A stretch of DNA of 64,000 nt. Origin: Tupaia tana. Lineage: Eukaryota; Chordata; Mammalia; Scandentia; Tupaiidae. Where the stretch lies: assembly GCA_026018925.1 (NCBI GenBank), contig JAKSZU010000009.1, positions 72,636,041-72,700,040 of the forward strand. Direction: 5' to 3'. Shown here in pieces: positions 46,892-57,382 of this stretch (its first letter is position 1; each line of letters opens with the position of its first letter). The notes under the pieces are model-generated. The model saw nothing but the letters and a program-made list of their open reading frames with translations. It was not told the origin of the DNA and made no database searches. A program made the position numbers and the translations under genes.

Positions 46892-47149
46892 GGGAACCAG
46901 CAGTTAGCGTAATGGCTATGTCGCTGGACTCCCACGTAGTCGACTGCGGTTCACGTCCCGGATCCGGTGGCTTAAAACTCACTCTGGGCGCGTGTGCGTG
47001 CGTGCCCAAGATCCCAAGAGGAGAATGGAGGAGAAGGGATTGTGGCGTGACCATCCCCCCTGGGGGGTGATTTCTCACTTTCTGTCTCTATGTCTCTCTC
47101 TGTCTGTCTGGCGAGCGCACGCGCCCTATAGCGAAAACCTCTCAAAAAA
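46892..47149 (+). mobile_element. CYN-like SINE, young copy
   Basis: Plus strand, near consensus: GGAACCAGCAGTTAGCGTAATG, CCCCCCTGGGGGGTGATTTC, GCGCCCTATAGCGAAAACC. TSD AAAAAAATCAGTTGTATT at 46874-46891 and 47150-47167, perfect. Confidence 0.94.
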
Positions 47150-47159
47150 AAAAAAATCA

Positions 47160-47515
47160 GTTGTATTAAAAATATAAATGTAAAATGGAAATTTTTTAAA
47201 AATTTAGATTATTGAATATCAAATTTCTGACCTTGGGACTATGAAGGATCTCCTTAACAATATATAAAAAACACTAGACAGAAAGAGAAGGATCAATAAA
47301 TTCTATAATACTATGTTAAAATAAAGATAGTACCACAAAGACCATGAAAAGACCATCTTAACTGGAAGAAGATATTTGAAAGATGTATAATCTCAAAGGA
47401 CTAGAACCTAGAATATGCAAAATACTAAAAAACAATTAAAAAGATAAATATCACAGTAGAAAGAAAATAAAATATTGCACAAAAGAAAAATAATAAACAT
47501 ACTAAAATATGCTGA
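47160..47515. other. Unassigned A-rich sequence
   Basis: No gene, RNA or repeat recognised. Confidence 0.45.
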
Positions 47516-47517
47516 AC

Positions 47518-47735
47518 ATGGAGCTGGATGGTGGCAGAGAGATAAAATTCAATGCTGTGTGAGGCAATCTTGAATGGGAAAGTTGCCAGTTCAAGATTAT
47601 AGACCTCTCTGAGTACTCCAGGTATGTGCATGACAATGATCAATGCTGGCTGAGACTGGGATTTGGATTATGGTATCAAGACACTGTTAGGGATGTTGTA
47701 TCTTTGTCTATCTCTCTCAGGGAATAATAATTTTT
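47518..47735 (+). mobile_element. Possible old tRNA-derived SINE of a different family
   Basis: GGAGCTGGATGGTGGCAGAGA head, CCAGTTCAAGATTATAG as a worn B box, a duplicated GAGACTGGGATTTGG region, and a short CT block TCTATCTCTCTC before AT-rich sequence. It is laid out like a SINE but does not match the main family. Confidence 0.4.
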
Positions 47736-47754
47736 AAAAGATTATTAAAATAAG

Positions 47755-47982
47755 GGCCATCAGATGGCATGATGGTTGAGGCACGGACTCCCTCATTGTT
47801 CAAGTCCTGGACCTGGCAGCTTGAGGATCACGCCAGGTGTGTGTGTGTTCATGCCCAGAGTCTTGAAAGGAGATGGAAGAGAAGGGTTTGTGGCATGGTC
47901 ATCCCCTATGGGAGGTAATATCTCACTTTCTATCTGTCTGTTGAGTACATGCACCCTATGGCAACAACATAAAATAAAAAAT
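47755..47982 (+). mobile_element. CYN-like SINE
   Basis: Plus strand: GGGCCATCAGATGGCATGATGG head, CCCCTATGGGAGGTAATATC, CCCTATGGCAACAACAT end. TSD about AAATTATTAAAATA-like (GATTATTAAAATA / AATTATTAAAATA). Confidence 0.87.
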
Positions 47983-48242
47983 TATTAAAATAGAGTGGAC
48001 TCAATAATCGAGGGGATTAAGTACCTAACAATATAGCATTTTATATTACTAGACGGGAATAATCGAGATGTCAGATAATATGAAGTATTGGAGAGCACAG
48101 ATCAACAGGAAGTCTTAAATTTCTGAAGCATACAAATTTGTATAACTAATTTTGACAGTGACTACACATCATTTCATAAAGTTGAACATTCACATACCCT
48201 ATAATTCAGCAATTATACTCCTAGGTTTTTTCCTAAAAATTT

Positions 48243-48515
48243 GTGTGGTACGAGCTGGCTCTGTGGTCTGGTGGTTAAGGGAGCTGGATCCCATATGACC
48301 AACTGTACAATTCAATCCTGGACCCAGCAGTTTAAGAAACACATTAGGAGCCTGTATTTGCATGCCCCAAATTCTAGACAGAGGGAGTGTTGGAGAAGGA
48401 TTTGCAGAGTGACCATAGAAGCATGCTTTCTCTTTCTCTCTCTTTCTCTGGTAAGCACTCCTCTTTCTCTCTCACTGTGGTGAGCTCACCCTCTAGACAA
48501 AAGTAAAACAAAACT
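48243..48515 (+). mobile_element. CYN-like SINE, older copy
   Basis: Plus strand: GAGCTGGCTCTGTGGTCTGG head, GCATGCCCCAAATTCTAGAC, an extended CT block and TCACCCTCTAGACAAAAG end. Confidence 0.75.
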
Positions 48516-48519
48516 TGTG

Positions 48520-49010
48520 CAGTGCAAGAAATGATGTAAAATGAAGTGTCACACAGGCACAATGTTGATTTAGCATACACAACAATTAGAAAATGCTTAA
48601 ACACTCACCTAAATTTTCATAAATAGGAGAATTATGAAAACAACAATGGAATACTCATACAACAATATTGTAACCGTGAAAATGAAGAAAATTCAGCCAC
48701 ATGAAACAAGATTAATGAATCTTAGAAACATAATATTAAGAAAATAAAGCAAGTACCACAAGACTATATACAACTGTTTAGTACCAGTTTTTATTGCTAT
48801 AACCCATCCAGAGCTTAACAATATATTGTGTAGGTATATATACTTACATAAATAAAATTAAATTTTAAAAGGCAAAAAATTCAGGAACAGGGAGGTATGC
48901 AGGATGGAATGGAGGAAAAGCACATTATTCTAGTTACTGGATTGGGATCTAGAGGGTGCATTGGGATTCGTTGTTTTATTATTTATAAATTTACCTAAAT
49001 ATATAAAGTA
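48520..49010. other. Unassigned A-rich unique sequence
   Basis: No gene, RNA or repeat recognised. Confidence 0.45.
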
Positions 49011-49014
49011 AGAG

Positions 49015-49255
49015 GACCAGCAGATAGCAAAATGGTTACATCGCTGGGCTCCATGTAATCAGTTGTGGTTCTCATTCCTGACCTGGTGGCTTAAACTCAC
49101 GCCAGGTACATGTGCGTGCGTGCCCAAGAGCCTAAGAGGAGAATGGAGGAGAAGGGATTGTGGCATGGCCATTCTCCCAGGGGGTGATTTCTCACTTTCT
49201 GTCTCTCTGTCTCTCTAAAGAGCACACATGCCCTATAGAAAAAATCTCTCTCTCA
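49015..49255 (+). mobile_element. CYN-like SINE
   Basis: Plus strand: GGACCAGCAGATAGCAAAATGG, CTCCCAGGGGGTGATTTC, CCCTATAGAAAAAATCTC. It ends in a (TG)n tract rather than poly(A). Confidence 0.88.
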
Positions 49256-49285
49256 ATGTGTATGTGTATGTATGTGTGTGTATAT

Positions 49286-49462
49286 TAATTGGAATTCCTT
49301 GCATAGGCAGTGTAATTCAAAATACTGGCTTCTTAAAAGATATTGAAAATCTAGCCTATACTCCACAGAAACATAGCTGGCATATTTTCCCCATGTGTGC
49401 TATCACTTATTTACTCACACACATATTTTATATGTGAACACACAGAACCAAAATTCTTCATA
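49286..49462 (+). repeat. Local duplicated sequence, copy A
   Basis: About 175 bp, close to 87% identical to 50637-50810. Shared runs include AATACTGGCTTC, AAACATA(G/A)CTGGCATA, TTTCCCCATGTG and TGCTATCACTTA or GCGCTATCACTTA. Unit of unknown origin. Confidence 0.75.
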
Positions 49463-49546
49463 TATATGTGTGTGTGTGTTTGTATGTGTGTGTGCATAGT
49501 AATAATTAAGAAAAGTAGATTGCATATGTTAAAATCTTTAAGAAGT

Positions 49547-49737
49547 GGGGCTGGCAGGTGGCATGGTGGTTAAGGGCGCTGGACTCCCACATGGACAACC
49601 ATGGTTTGAGTCCCGGACCTTGGGGCTTGCTTTCTCACTTTCTCTCGCTGTTTCACTCTGTCCCCCTCTGGTCAAATTAAAATAATAAAATTAAATAAAT
49701 AAATAAAATTAAATAAAATAATTCTTTAAAAAATTTT
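49547..49737 (+). mobile_element. CYN-like SINE, short form
   Basis: Plus strand: GGGGCTGGCAGGTGGCATGG head, ACCTTGGGGCTTGCTTTCTC directly into the CT block, CCTCTGGTCAAATTAAAATA end and AAAT-rich tail. Confidence 0.85.
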
Positions 49738-49947
49738 TATGAAGCAATTTTCAAAGTAATAGTAAAGTATGATCACTTTTCAGAACTATAACATACATCA
49801 CATATGTATTTTTACATAATTTTTAATTATTATAGAAAAAATACCAAAAAATATGTATATACCAAACACGTGATAATAGATACTTCAATGGGGTGAGATT
49901 TTGTTGGGGTATCAAAGAGGAATGAGGGTGACTTTCAGTTTAAAGAA

Positions 49948-50190
49948 TTTTTGGTATAGGGTGCATGCACTTGCTGGAAAAACAGAGAGAGACAGAGAGA
50001 CAGAAAGCGAGAAATCACCCCCCAGTGGGCTATGGCCATGCCATAGTTTCTTCTCCTCCATTCACCTCTCAGGATCTTGGCCATGCACACACATATGCCT
50101 GGCATGAGTTTAAGTCACTGAGTATGAGATTTGAACTGCTGTCAACTATGTGGGAGTCCAGTGATGTAACCATTACACCATCTGCTGGTC
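49948..50190 (-). mobile_element. CYN-like SINE
   Basis: Minus strand: TTTTTGGTATAGGGTGCATGC, GACAGAGAGA block, CCCCCCAGTGGGCTATGG, head ending CATCTGCTGGTCCC. Confidence 0.88.
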
Positions 50191-50194
50191 CCGT

Positions 50195-50630
50195 TTTACA
50201 ATTCTATGTCATTTGAATTTTTCTCCAATAGATATGCATTACACTTGTTATTCAAAGTAATATAATTATAAAATCTTTTTTAAAGGATATATGAAAATGC
50301 AAGGCACATACTAATTTCTTTCTTGCTACTAACTCATATCAGCATTTAGAAACTCCTTTAAATTTAGGATTAAACTTAAGCATTTCTTGTCTGTACACAC
50401 CCATATCTTTCACATCTCACAGTTCAAACCATAAATATTCACAGAAATATAAAGATGTAGTCTAAAGCTATTGTAGATTACCATGGAAGTGATTTACATT
50501 ATGAAAGCAAAAATGGAAAACAGAATCAAAGGCCAATTTTCAAAATGTCTTCAGCATGGCTACTAAAAATCCATTCTTAATATAATTCATCAGCATAATT
50601 ATGGCTTTGTATTTTATATTCTGTGTATGC
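50195..50630. other. Unassigned unique sequence
   Basis: No gene, RNA or repeat recognised. Confidence 0.45.
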
Positions 50631-50636
50631 AATGAA

Positions 50637-50810
50637 CTAATTGGAATTTCTTACATAGGTAGTGTAATTCGAAATACTGGCTTCATAAAATATATTGAAA
50701 ATCCGGCCTACACTTCACAGAAACATAACTGGCATAGTTTCCCCATGTGCGCTATCACTTACTCACTCCTCCACATATTTTATATGTGAACATACAGACC
50801 CAAAGTTCTT
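50637..50810 (+). repeat. Local duplicated sequence, copy B
   Basis: Partner of 49286-49462, same orientation, 1.35 kb apart. Both copies keep one open frame with the shared peptide GSVI(R/Q)NTGF, then NPAY/NLAY and FPMCAITY; no known domain. Confidence 0.75.
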
Positions 50811-50860
50811 CATTTTAGAAATAAAACTAAGAAAAACATACCTTTGAAAAATACTCTGAA

Positions 50861-51100
50861 GGTCCAGCAGGTGGCGTGGTGGATAAGGCACTGAATTCCC
50901 ACACAGCTGACAACAGTTCAAGTTCTGTACCTGGTGGCTTAAAAAATCATCCTTGGTATGTGTGTGTGTGTGCTCAAAATTCCAGGAGGAGAATGGAGGA
51001 GAAGGATTTTCAGTGTCTATCTCCCCTGGAGGGCAATTTCTCACTTTCCCTCACACTGTCTTTGGTGAGTGTGTGCACCCTATGGAAAAACATTATTTTT
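50861..51100 (+). mobile_element. CYN-like SINE
   Basis: Plus strand: GGTCCAGCAGGTGGCGTGGTGG head, CTCCCCTGGAGGGCAATTTC, CCCTATGGAAAAAC end. Confidence 0.88.
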
Positions 51101-51117
51101 ACAAGTACTTTGAGGTA

Positions 51118-51371
51118 GGACCAGCAGTTAGCGTAATGGCTATGTTGCTGGACTCCCACTTAGTCAACCGCGGTTTGCGTCCCAGACCCGGCAGCTTAAA
51201 ACTCACACCGGGCGCGTATGCGTGCGTGCCCAAGATCCTGAGAGGAGAATGGAGGAGAAGGGATTGCGGCGTGGCCAACCTTCCTGAAGGCTGATTTCTC
51301 ACTTTCTGTCTCTCTGTCTCTGTCTGTCTGTCGAGTGCACACGCCCTATAGCGAAAACCTCTCAAAAAAAA
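51118..51371 (+). mobile_element. CYN-like SINE, young copy
   Basis: Plus strand: GGACCAGCAGTTAGCGTAATGG, CCTTCCTGAAGGCTGATTTC (hairpin changed on both arms), CCCTATAGCGAAAACCTC. TSD AAGTACTTTGAGGT on both sides (about 51102-51116 and 51373-51387). Confidence 0.92.
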
Positions 51372-51388
51372 AAAAGTACTTTGAGGTG

Positions 51389-51622
51389 TCAGCAGGTGGT
51401 ATAGTGGTTAAAGCACTTGACTCCCACCTGGTCAACCACAGTTCGAATCCTAAGCCCAGCTGCTTGAAAATCACTATGGACATGTGTGCATGCATGCCCA
51501 AAACCCCAAAAGGAGAGTGGATGGAGAAGGGATAGTGGCATGGCCGTTCCCCCTGGGTGGTGATTTCTTACTTTTTCTCTCTCTGTCTCTCTCCAGTGAG
51601 TGCACACAATTTATGGCAAAAA

Positions 51623-51660
<38 letters not shown>
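51389..51660 (+). mobile_element. CYN-like SINE with long A-tail
   Basis: Plus strand: TCAGCAGGTGGTATAGTGG head, CCCCCTGGGTGGTGATTTC, TTTATGGCAAAAATG end, A-tail of about 35. The flank AAGTACTTT recurs after the tail, so three copies of this short sequence bracket two SINEs. Confidence 0.9.
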
Positions 51661-51664
<4 letters not shown>

Positions 51665-53440
51665 CTTTAAAAACTAAAACTGCTTTGCAAATGTACAGTG
51701 TAATAATAACCAAAATCAAATCATAATAAAGAAAAGTTATGCCCTCTTAACTGCATAGAATATAGTTCATATAGTAAATCCATTACAAAATATGACATAA
51801 TCCTAACATTTTTTTCTCCTTTTTAAATATCATTTTATCATTTCAAATGTGTCATAAGGTTCAGATAGGCAGCCTTGACTAAGAATTCTTAGCATATTTC
51901 AGTATATACTTATTAAGGATTATCAAATGTGTGTTCTTTTTTGGTAGAGTGTCATTGTAATTCAGACATTGCATAGTATTGCTTCAGAAGTCTTTTTTTT
52001 TTAAAAAAAATTGCTAAGAAAAAACATGCTTTGTGTAAATCTATTTGAATTTTCTTCTTGAGAAGCTATTTTGACACACATTTTACTTAAGAAATATGTA
52101 ATTTAAATGGCAGAAGAAATAACCTTACATTAAGATTAGAAGATCAGAATAACCTAAAGAGAAAGTTATTTTTCTTCGATATATTATTATAAATATGAAG
52201 ACACCTTTTCCTGCTATAGTTAATAATTATTAGAGGAGGCAGGGGTTGCAAAGAGGGGAAAATACATTCATTTTTTTAAATTATTGGGGTAAATATTTTT
52301 AAAAGAATATATTTTTTACTAAAAAGCACTTTTAAAATATGCAGTAAAATAGAAGATAAAAAGTAACTCTCATCTATGTCAGACTTTGTGAATATCATTT
52401 ATTAGGTAATAAAGTATCTAATAGTGTAAATGAAAATCTTAAATAGAAACTACAGAAAACACACTCAGTACCACTATTTTCTTCCCACTAATTTTACTCT
52501 TATAATGTATGTAAACAGATTTAGACATGAAGTTTTCTAGGACTATTGAAATATTAATATTTGCATTATTAAGCAACACTATCTTTTGTTTTATATTTCT
52601 ATAGTTATATGTTCTCTTCCCTTTATTTATTCTGAAAACATGAATTACATAGCTTCCCAAAATGCATTTTTCACTGAATAGACAAACTAATTTAGGTTGT
52701 ATATTAATTAAAAATTTTTTTCTGTTCAAGTTAGACATCTTTGGCCACAGTCACTTAACCACATTAACATAACTAAAGGTATCATGGTTTTATTTTTTTC
52801 CTATTAAATTCGTGGTTTGGTAGCAATGAATTATTCTGAAAGTTCCTTAAAACAAATGGCTAAGAGAATGCCGTTAAGAATGAGTACACCTGCAAAAGTA
52901 ATATTCTATATTCCTCTTCAGCCAAAATTTCAATAAACAAGAATTTTATTATACAGGTAGGATCCCTAAAATCTTAAAAGCATAAGTGCTAATATTATAG
53001 CTAAAAAAAAAAAATGAGTACAACAGAATGGGTTCCACTTATCTTTTTAACACAATGAAGGAAATCCTCCAGAGACTCTCAAGTTACATATGAAAGGTCA
53101 CCATAAGAGCAGGAAATTTTCAAGTGTTATCAGTCCAGCCTCACCTCCAACTTCCACCTCCACTGAGAATTACTAATGCCCTGGCCTTTCTTTTAATCCA
53201 AATATTCCCAAGTTTTTCAACCTTAATGTAAATAGCACAACATTTGCCAAAACGGAGTCTCACCTCTTTGCTTAACACTGTCTCCTAATTTCCTTTCCTA
53301 TCATGTGTTTAAGTCTCTTTAATATAGTAAGACTAATGAAAACTGAAATATTCCTGTCCAACTTTTTGTCCTTCTGTACTTTACATGAACTCCCTTCAAA
53401 ATAACTACTTTTTAAAGAAATGATAATATTTTTTCTTTAC
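51665..53440. other. Unassigned unique sequence
   Basis: AT-rich. A 99-codon minus-strand frame (52439-52738) has no recognised domain. No RNA gene or repeat seen. Confidence 0.5.
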
Positions 53441-53444
53441 AATA

Positions 53445-53668
53445 GACAGAGTGCACATGTGTACATGAGAGAGAGAAGCACCCTCTACTAGGGTCATGCT
53501 GCAGTCCCTCTACTCTAGCACACCAACTCATGTGATCTCGGGTACTTGCATGTGTGCCTTGCATGTTTCGGGCTCACCAGGCTGGGGTCTGAAACTGTGG
53601 TTGCCATATAGGATTCAGCCTCTCTTAAGTAGCACATTATCACTGTGCCCTGTGGAGTGGCCCAAAAT
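53445..53668 (-). mobile_element. Older tRNA-derived SINE, distinct subfamily
   Basis: Minus strand. GAGAGAGAGAAGCACCCTC, GGGTCATGCTGCAGTCCC, GCATGTTTCGGGCTCACCAG and TGGTTGCCATATAGGATTC parallel the copy at 25655. Markers differ from the main family. Confidence 0.65.
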
Positions 53669-53692
53669 AACTCTTTATAAAATATATATCAC

Positions 53693-53938
53693 AGGACCAG
53701 CTGTTAGCATAATGGCTATGTCACTAGACTCCCATGTAGCGGTTCGAGTCCTGGACCCAGTGGCTTAAACTCACGCCAGGCACGTATGTGTGCGTGCCCA
53801 AGATCCCGAGAGGAGAATGGAGGAGAAGGGATTGCTGCATGGGCATCCCCCCTGGGGGTTGATTTCTCGTTTTCTGTCTCTCTGCCTCTCTCTGTCTTTC
53901 TGGTGAACACATGCACCCTATAGCAAAAACCTCTCAAA
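53693..53938 (+). mobile_element. CYN-like SINE
   Basis: Plus strand: GGACCAGCTGTTAGCATAATGG, CCCCCCTGGGGGTTGATTTC, CCCTATAGCAAAAACCTC. About 15 bp of the anticodon region is missing. TSD AAATATATATCAC on both sides. Confidence 0.92.
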
Positions 53939-53944
53939 AAAAAT

Positions 53945-54890
53945 ATATATCACATTGTTTCTTTTCTCTGTGTTCTCATGGATTATAGTGTTACTCATAA
54001 GGGCACAGATGTTTAATTTTTGTCAATAATGATTTGAATATCAAGACTATTTGAAAAGAGGCACTACTAATGAATAAATTTCTGAATAATATCAGAAAAT
54101 ATTGGGTACACATATTTAAGACTAATAAGTGGCACATAAGCTTTCTTTAACTTCAGACATCAAGATTGGCTTACCTATGTTTTTTCATGGCTAATTGTAA
54201 TTAGGGGAAATACAAATTTTAGGCCATGTTTTTCTCTATCTAATGCCTCTTGACCTCTCTCAATTCTAGGTCCCAAGATACCCAGTACCCTTATGCTATC
54301 ACATAGGTATGAAAGTGTACCCCAGAGTCAACTTTTTCTTCTCTTTTCAGCACTGTATCAGGGCCCTGAAATTTTCAGTTCTGATAAATTAAGTCATTAA
54401 TAATTAATTCTTTTTGGGATAAGACATACATTTTGATAGCTAGCATCACCCAAAGAAGTGTTCAAAGGAGATGCTGGTGAGGGAAAATTTTTTGGCACCT
54501 AAACAGGTGTCTAGGATAAATATTTCATTAAAAAGTAGCCTTTCCTAATATACTTAATACATAGGCATATGTACAGTCAGGTTCGAGCACTGGGCATAAT
54601 CCAGAAATTGAGAAACATTTATAATTATGATGTTTCAGACTAAAGTTGAATAAATTATTTTTACATATAAGCTGAATCAATTATTACAAAACAAATGGTG
54701 ATTGTGGTTTGTCTTAAAGGGAAACATAACAACCATTAGGCTGACTAACAACATTACATGATGCTTGATATTTCAAAGCCTCTGTCAATTACCCTACATG
54801 AAAATAATTCAGAATTTTTATCTAGATGAAATTTTTTTTAAAATTTTGTCCATCATATTCAAATTTAGTAATATATAACAATATAATCAC
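53945..54890. other. Unassigned unique sequence
   Basis: No gene, RNA or repeat recognised. Confidence 0.5.
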
Positions 54891-54901
54891 TTAAAAAGCT
54901 G

Positions 54902-55252
54902 TCTCCACTTAACATATACCGACTGCCTACACTCTATGGTAGAGACTGAAAGACTGAAGGACATAATAGCATTGAAAATGGTTATGGACACTGGGGACAA
55001 AGTGGAAGGAGAGTATGAGAGAGGAAGAGAGCAGGAAGGGAAATTTGGGAAAAAATGGAGAAGTAAGACATTTGTGGGACACAGATATGATTTGTTGCTT
55101 GTTGATGATGTTGTGTATAGTACTCTCAACTCACCTGGTATGTGGCGTATATCATGTTGGGTAAAATCTCTTTACAATAGAAATGATGCAATGCAATTGA
55201 ATGTATAAATAATAATAATAATAGTAAATAGTTTTTTTTTTTTTTTTTAAGA
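54902..55252 (+). mobile_element. L1 3' end, heavily 5'-truncated
   Basis: Starts TCTCCACTTAACATATACCG (ORF2 C-terminal end, equivalent to about 41865), then CTCTATGGTAGAGACTG, a 3' UTR and (AAT)n. An unusual run of about 19 T closes it. TSD AAAAAGCTG at 54893-54901 and 55253-55261. Confidence 0.87.
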
Positions 55253-55287
55253 AAAAGCTGCCTACTAGAAAATATAAAGAAATCATG

Positions 55288-55745
55288 GGATCAGTAGATG
55301 GCATAATGGTTACATTGCTGGAATCCCAGGTAGTTGACTGTAGTTCGACCCAGCAGCTTAAAACTCATGATGGGGAAAAAAAATGGAACCAGAAGTTAGC
55401 ATAATGGCTATGTTACTGAACTTCCATGTAACCAACCGCAGTTCAAGTCCCGGACCTGGTGGCTTAAACTCACGCCGGGCGCGTGTGCATGTGTGCCCAA
55501 GATCCCGAGAGGAGAATGGAGGAGAAGGGATTTTGACATGGCTATCCCCCCTAGGGGGTGATTTCTTGCTTTCTATCTCTCTGTCTCTCTCTGTCTTTCT
55601 GGCGAGCACATGGACTGGACCTTATAGCAAAAACCTCTTAAAAAAAAAAAAAAAAAAAAAAAAACTCATGATGGGCACATGTGTGTGCAAGCCCAAAGCC
55701 CAAAATCCTGATGGGATAATGGGGAAGGGATTGCAGCATGGCTAG
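55288..55745 (+). mobile_element. CYN-like SINE (outer, split copy)
   Basis: Plus strand head at 55288-55374 (GGGATCAGTAGATGGCATAATG) and body at 55662-55745, separated by a second SINE. The 3' part ends early, after GGGGAAGGGATTGCAGCATGG. Confidence 0.82.
55386..55661 (+). mobile_element. CYN-like SINE nested in another
   Basis: Plus strand: GGAACCAGAAGTTAGCATAATGG, CCCCCCTAGGGGGTGATTTC, A-tail of about 26. TSD AAACTCATGATGGG at 55361-55374 and 55662-55675. A small duplication-like change, CATGGACTGGACCTTATAGC, lies before the end. Confidence 0.9.
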
Positions 55746-55749
55746 AGTA

Positions 55750-56245
55750 CAGTTGAAATACGTTCAAATAATAACAAATTCTCACTATAGAAGGTGAGAT
55801 GAAGAATAATTTACTGTGTGGAAATAACAGATTTTATTCACTGAAATAAATAGGTAAAATAAAGAATTTTCTCAAAAAATGTGTCTATTTCAGTTTTCTG
55901 TTCTACTGAAATAATATTATATAGACATGCAGAATGCTTTTAAAAAGTAGGTTTTGAAAATTGCCTTGTAGCCATTTAAATGCAAACTAATATAATAAAA
56001 AATGAAACAAACTTCTGGAATGAGATTCTAAAGACTTTTAGAAACACCATCCAATCTGCCAATTAGCTGTATAACATGAACAAATGAATTAGTCTTTCTA
56101 TGCTTTATAGTTAGAGAAAGAAACTTATTGGGAACAAATTATGAGTCGACTTTTGTTTTTCAACACCATATTCATAATAAATTATATTTTAATGATCAAT
56201 TGTTTTGCTTGTAGTAATGTCTTTTATGTCCCCAAATAAGCCCCT
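55750..56245. other. Unassigned AT-rich unique sequence
   Basis: No gene, RNA or repeat recognised. Confidence 0.45.
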
Positions 56246-56263
56246 TTGAAAAGGCTTTAAGGT

Positions 56264-56524
56264 GGGGACCAGCAGTTAGCGTAATGGCTATGTCGCTGGA
56301 CTCCCACGTAGTCGACCGTGGTTCGAGTCCCGGACGCGGCGGCTTAAACTCACGCCGGGTGTGTGTGCGTGCGTGCCCAAGATCCCGAGAGCAGAATGGA
56401 GGAGAAGGGACTGCAGCGTGGCCATCCCCCCTGGGGGCTGATTTCTCGCTTTCTGTCTCTCTGCCTCTCTCTGTCTGTCTGGCGAGTGCACGCGCCCTAT
56501 AGCAAAAACCTCCTCCCCCCCAAA
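56264..56524 (+). mobile_element. CYN-like SINE, near-consensus young copy
   Basis: Plus strand. A box TAGCGTAATGG and B box GGTTCGAGTCC are intact, with CCCCCCTGGGGGCTGATTTC and CCCTATAGCAAAAACCTCC. TSD AAAAGGCTTTAAGGT at 56249-56263 and 56525-56539, perfect. A good reference copy for the family. Confidence 0.95.
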
Positions 56525-56539
56525 AAAAGGCTTTAAGGT

Positions 56540-56880
56540 ACCCTCTTCTACCAAACTTTGCTTTTAGTGAAATATATATTATTAGGTCCTCAGATACTTC
56601 TACTAAACTAACTCATAGGTACAGCAGCAGAAAATTTGTCAAACAACTTCATTTCCTTGTACATAAGAAAATGATCATTTATTGTTACCTGTAAATTGTT
56701 ACTATATTGAGATATCTCTTTTCTGGAGAACTCTGTTTCTTGCCACGATGCAAAAAATGTTTAAGTAATAGAAAAAGAGAAAGCTTTTATACAAATTTTA
56801 GAATAATCTAAAATACCAGACAATATCATGATGATAGGAAGAGATCAAAAGAGTATAAGAGTCCCAAATGTGCTGGAATA
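56540..56880. other. Unassigned unique sequence
   Basis: No gene, RNA or repeat recognised. Confidence 0.45.
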
Positions 56881-56885
56881 GGCAG

Positions 56886-57066
56886 TGGGGTGTAGCTTTG
56901 TGATATTAGAGTTGCATAGAAGGACTGAGTTTGAATCACAGGACAACCTAAATATGCTGAACATGGGAATGTGTACTGTAATTCTAGCTAACTGGGAGGC
57001 TGAGGTAGGAGGATCATATTACGGCAAGATTCTGTTGAAAATACCTATTTCTATATTTCATAAAAA
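56886..57066 (+). mobile_element. tRNA-7SL composite SINE
   Basis: tRNA-like half: GGGGTGTAGCTTTGTGATA and a worn B box GAGTTTGAATC. 7SL half: GTGTACTGTAATTCTAGC, TAACTGGGAGGCTGAGG, TAGGAGGATCATATTACGGC. Same order as 8495-8695. Confidence 0.65.
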
Positions 57067-57069
57067 AGC

Positions 57070-57380
57070 ATAAGGAAAAATATATAGATGTTGATAATAT
57101 TAACAAATCGATACTAATAAAATGTATCTGGTACTGATAAAAAGAGCAAATTTTACAAGGAAAAATACTGTATAGCTTTCAAAAAATCTAAATTCATACA
57201 ATAAAAAGAATAAATGAAAAACAATTGGATACTGCATGGATAATATAAAACAAAATTGAAACAAGAAGCCCTAATATAATAGTCATATAATAAATGTAAG
57301 ACATAAAATCATATAAAATATAAAAATGACCTGCCAATGTGTTGTTCACAAAAGTCATAGTTTAAAAATAATATACAAAT
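57070..57380. other. Unassigned A-rich sequence
   Basis: No gene, RNA or repeat recognised. Confidence 0.45.
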
Positions 57381-57382
57381 GT

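Noticed and set aside
56264-56340. Genuine tRNA genes at SINE heads
   Set aside because: A and B boxes are present, but the head is followed by the SINE body and poly(A) in nearly 50 copies, and the acceptor stem does not pair properly.
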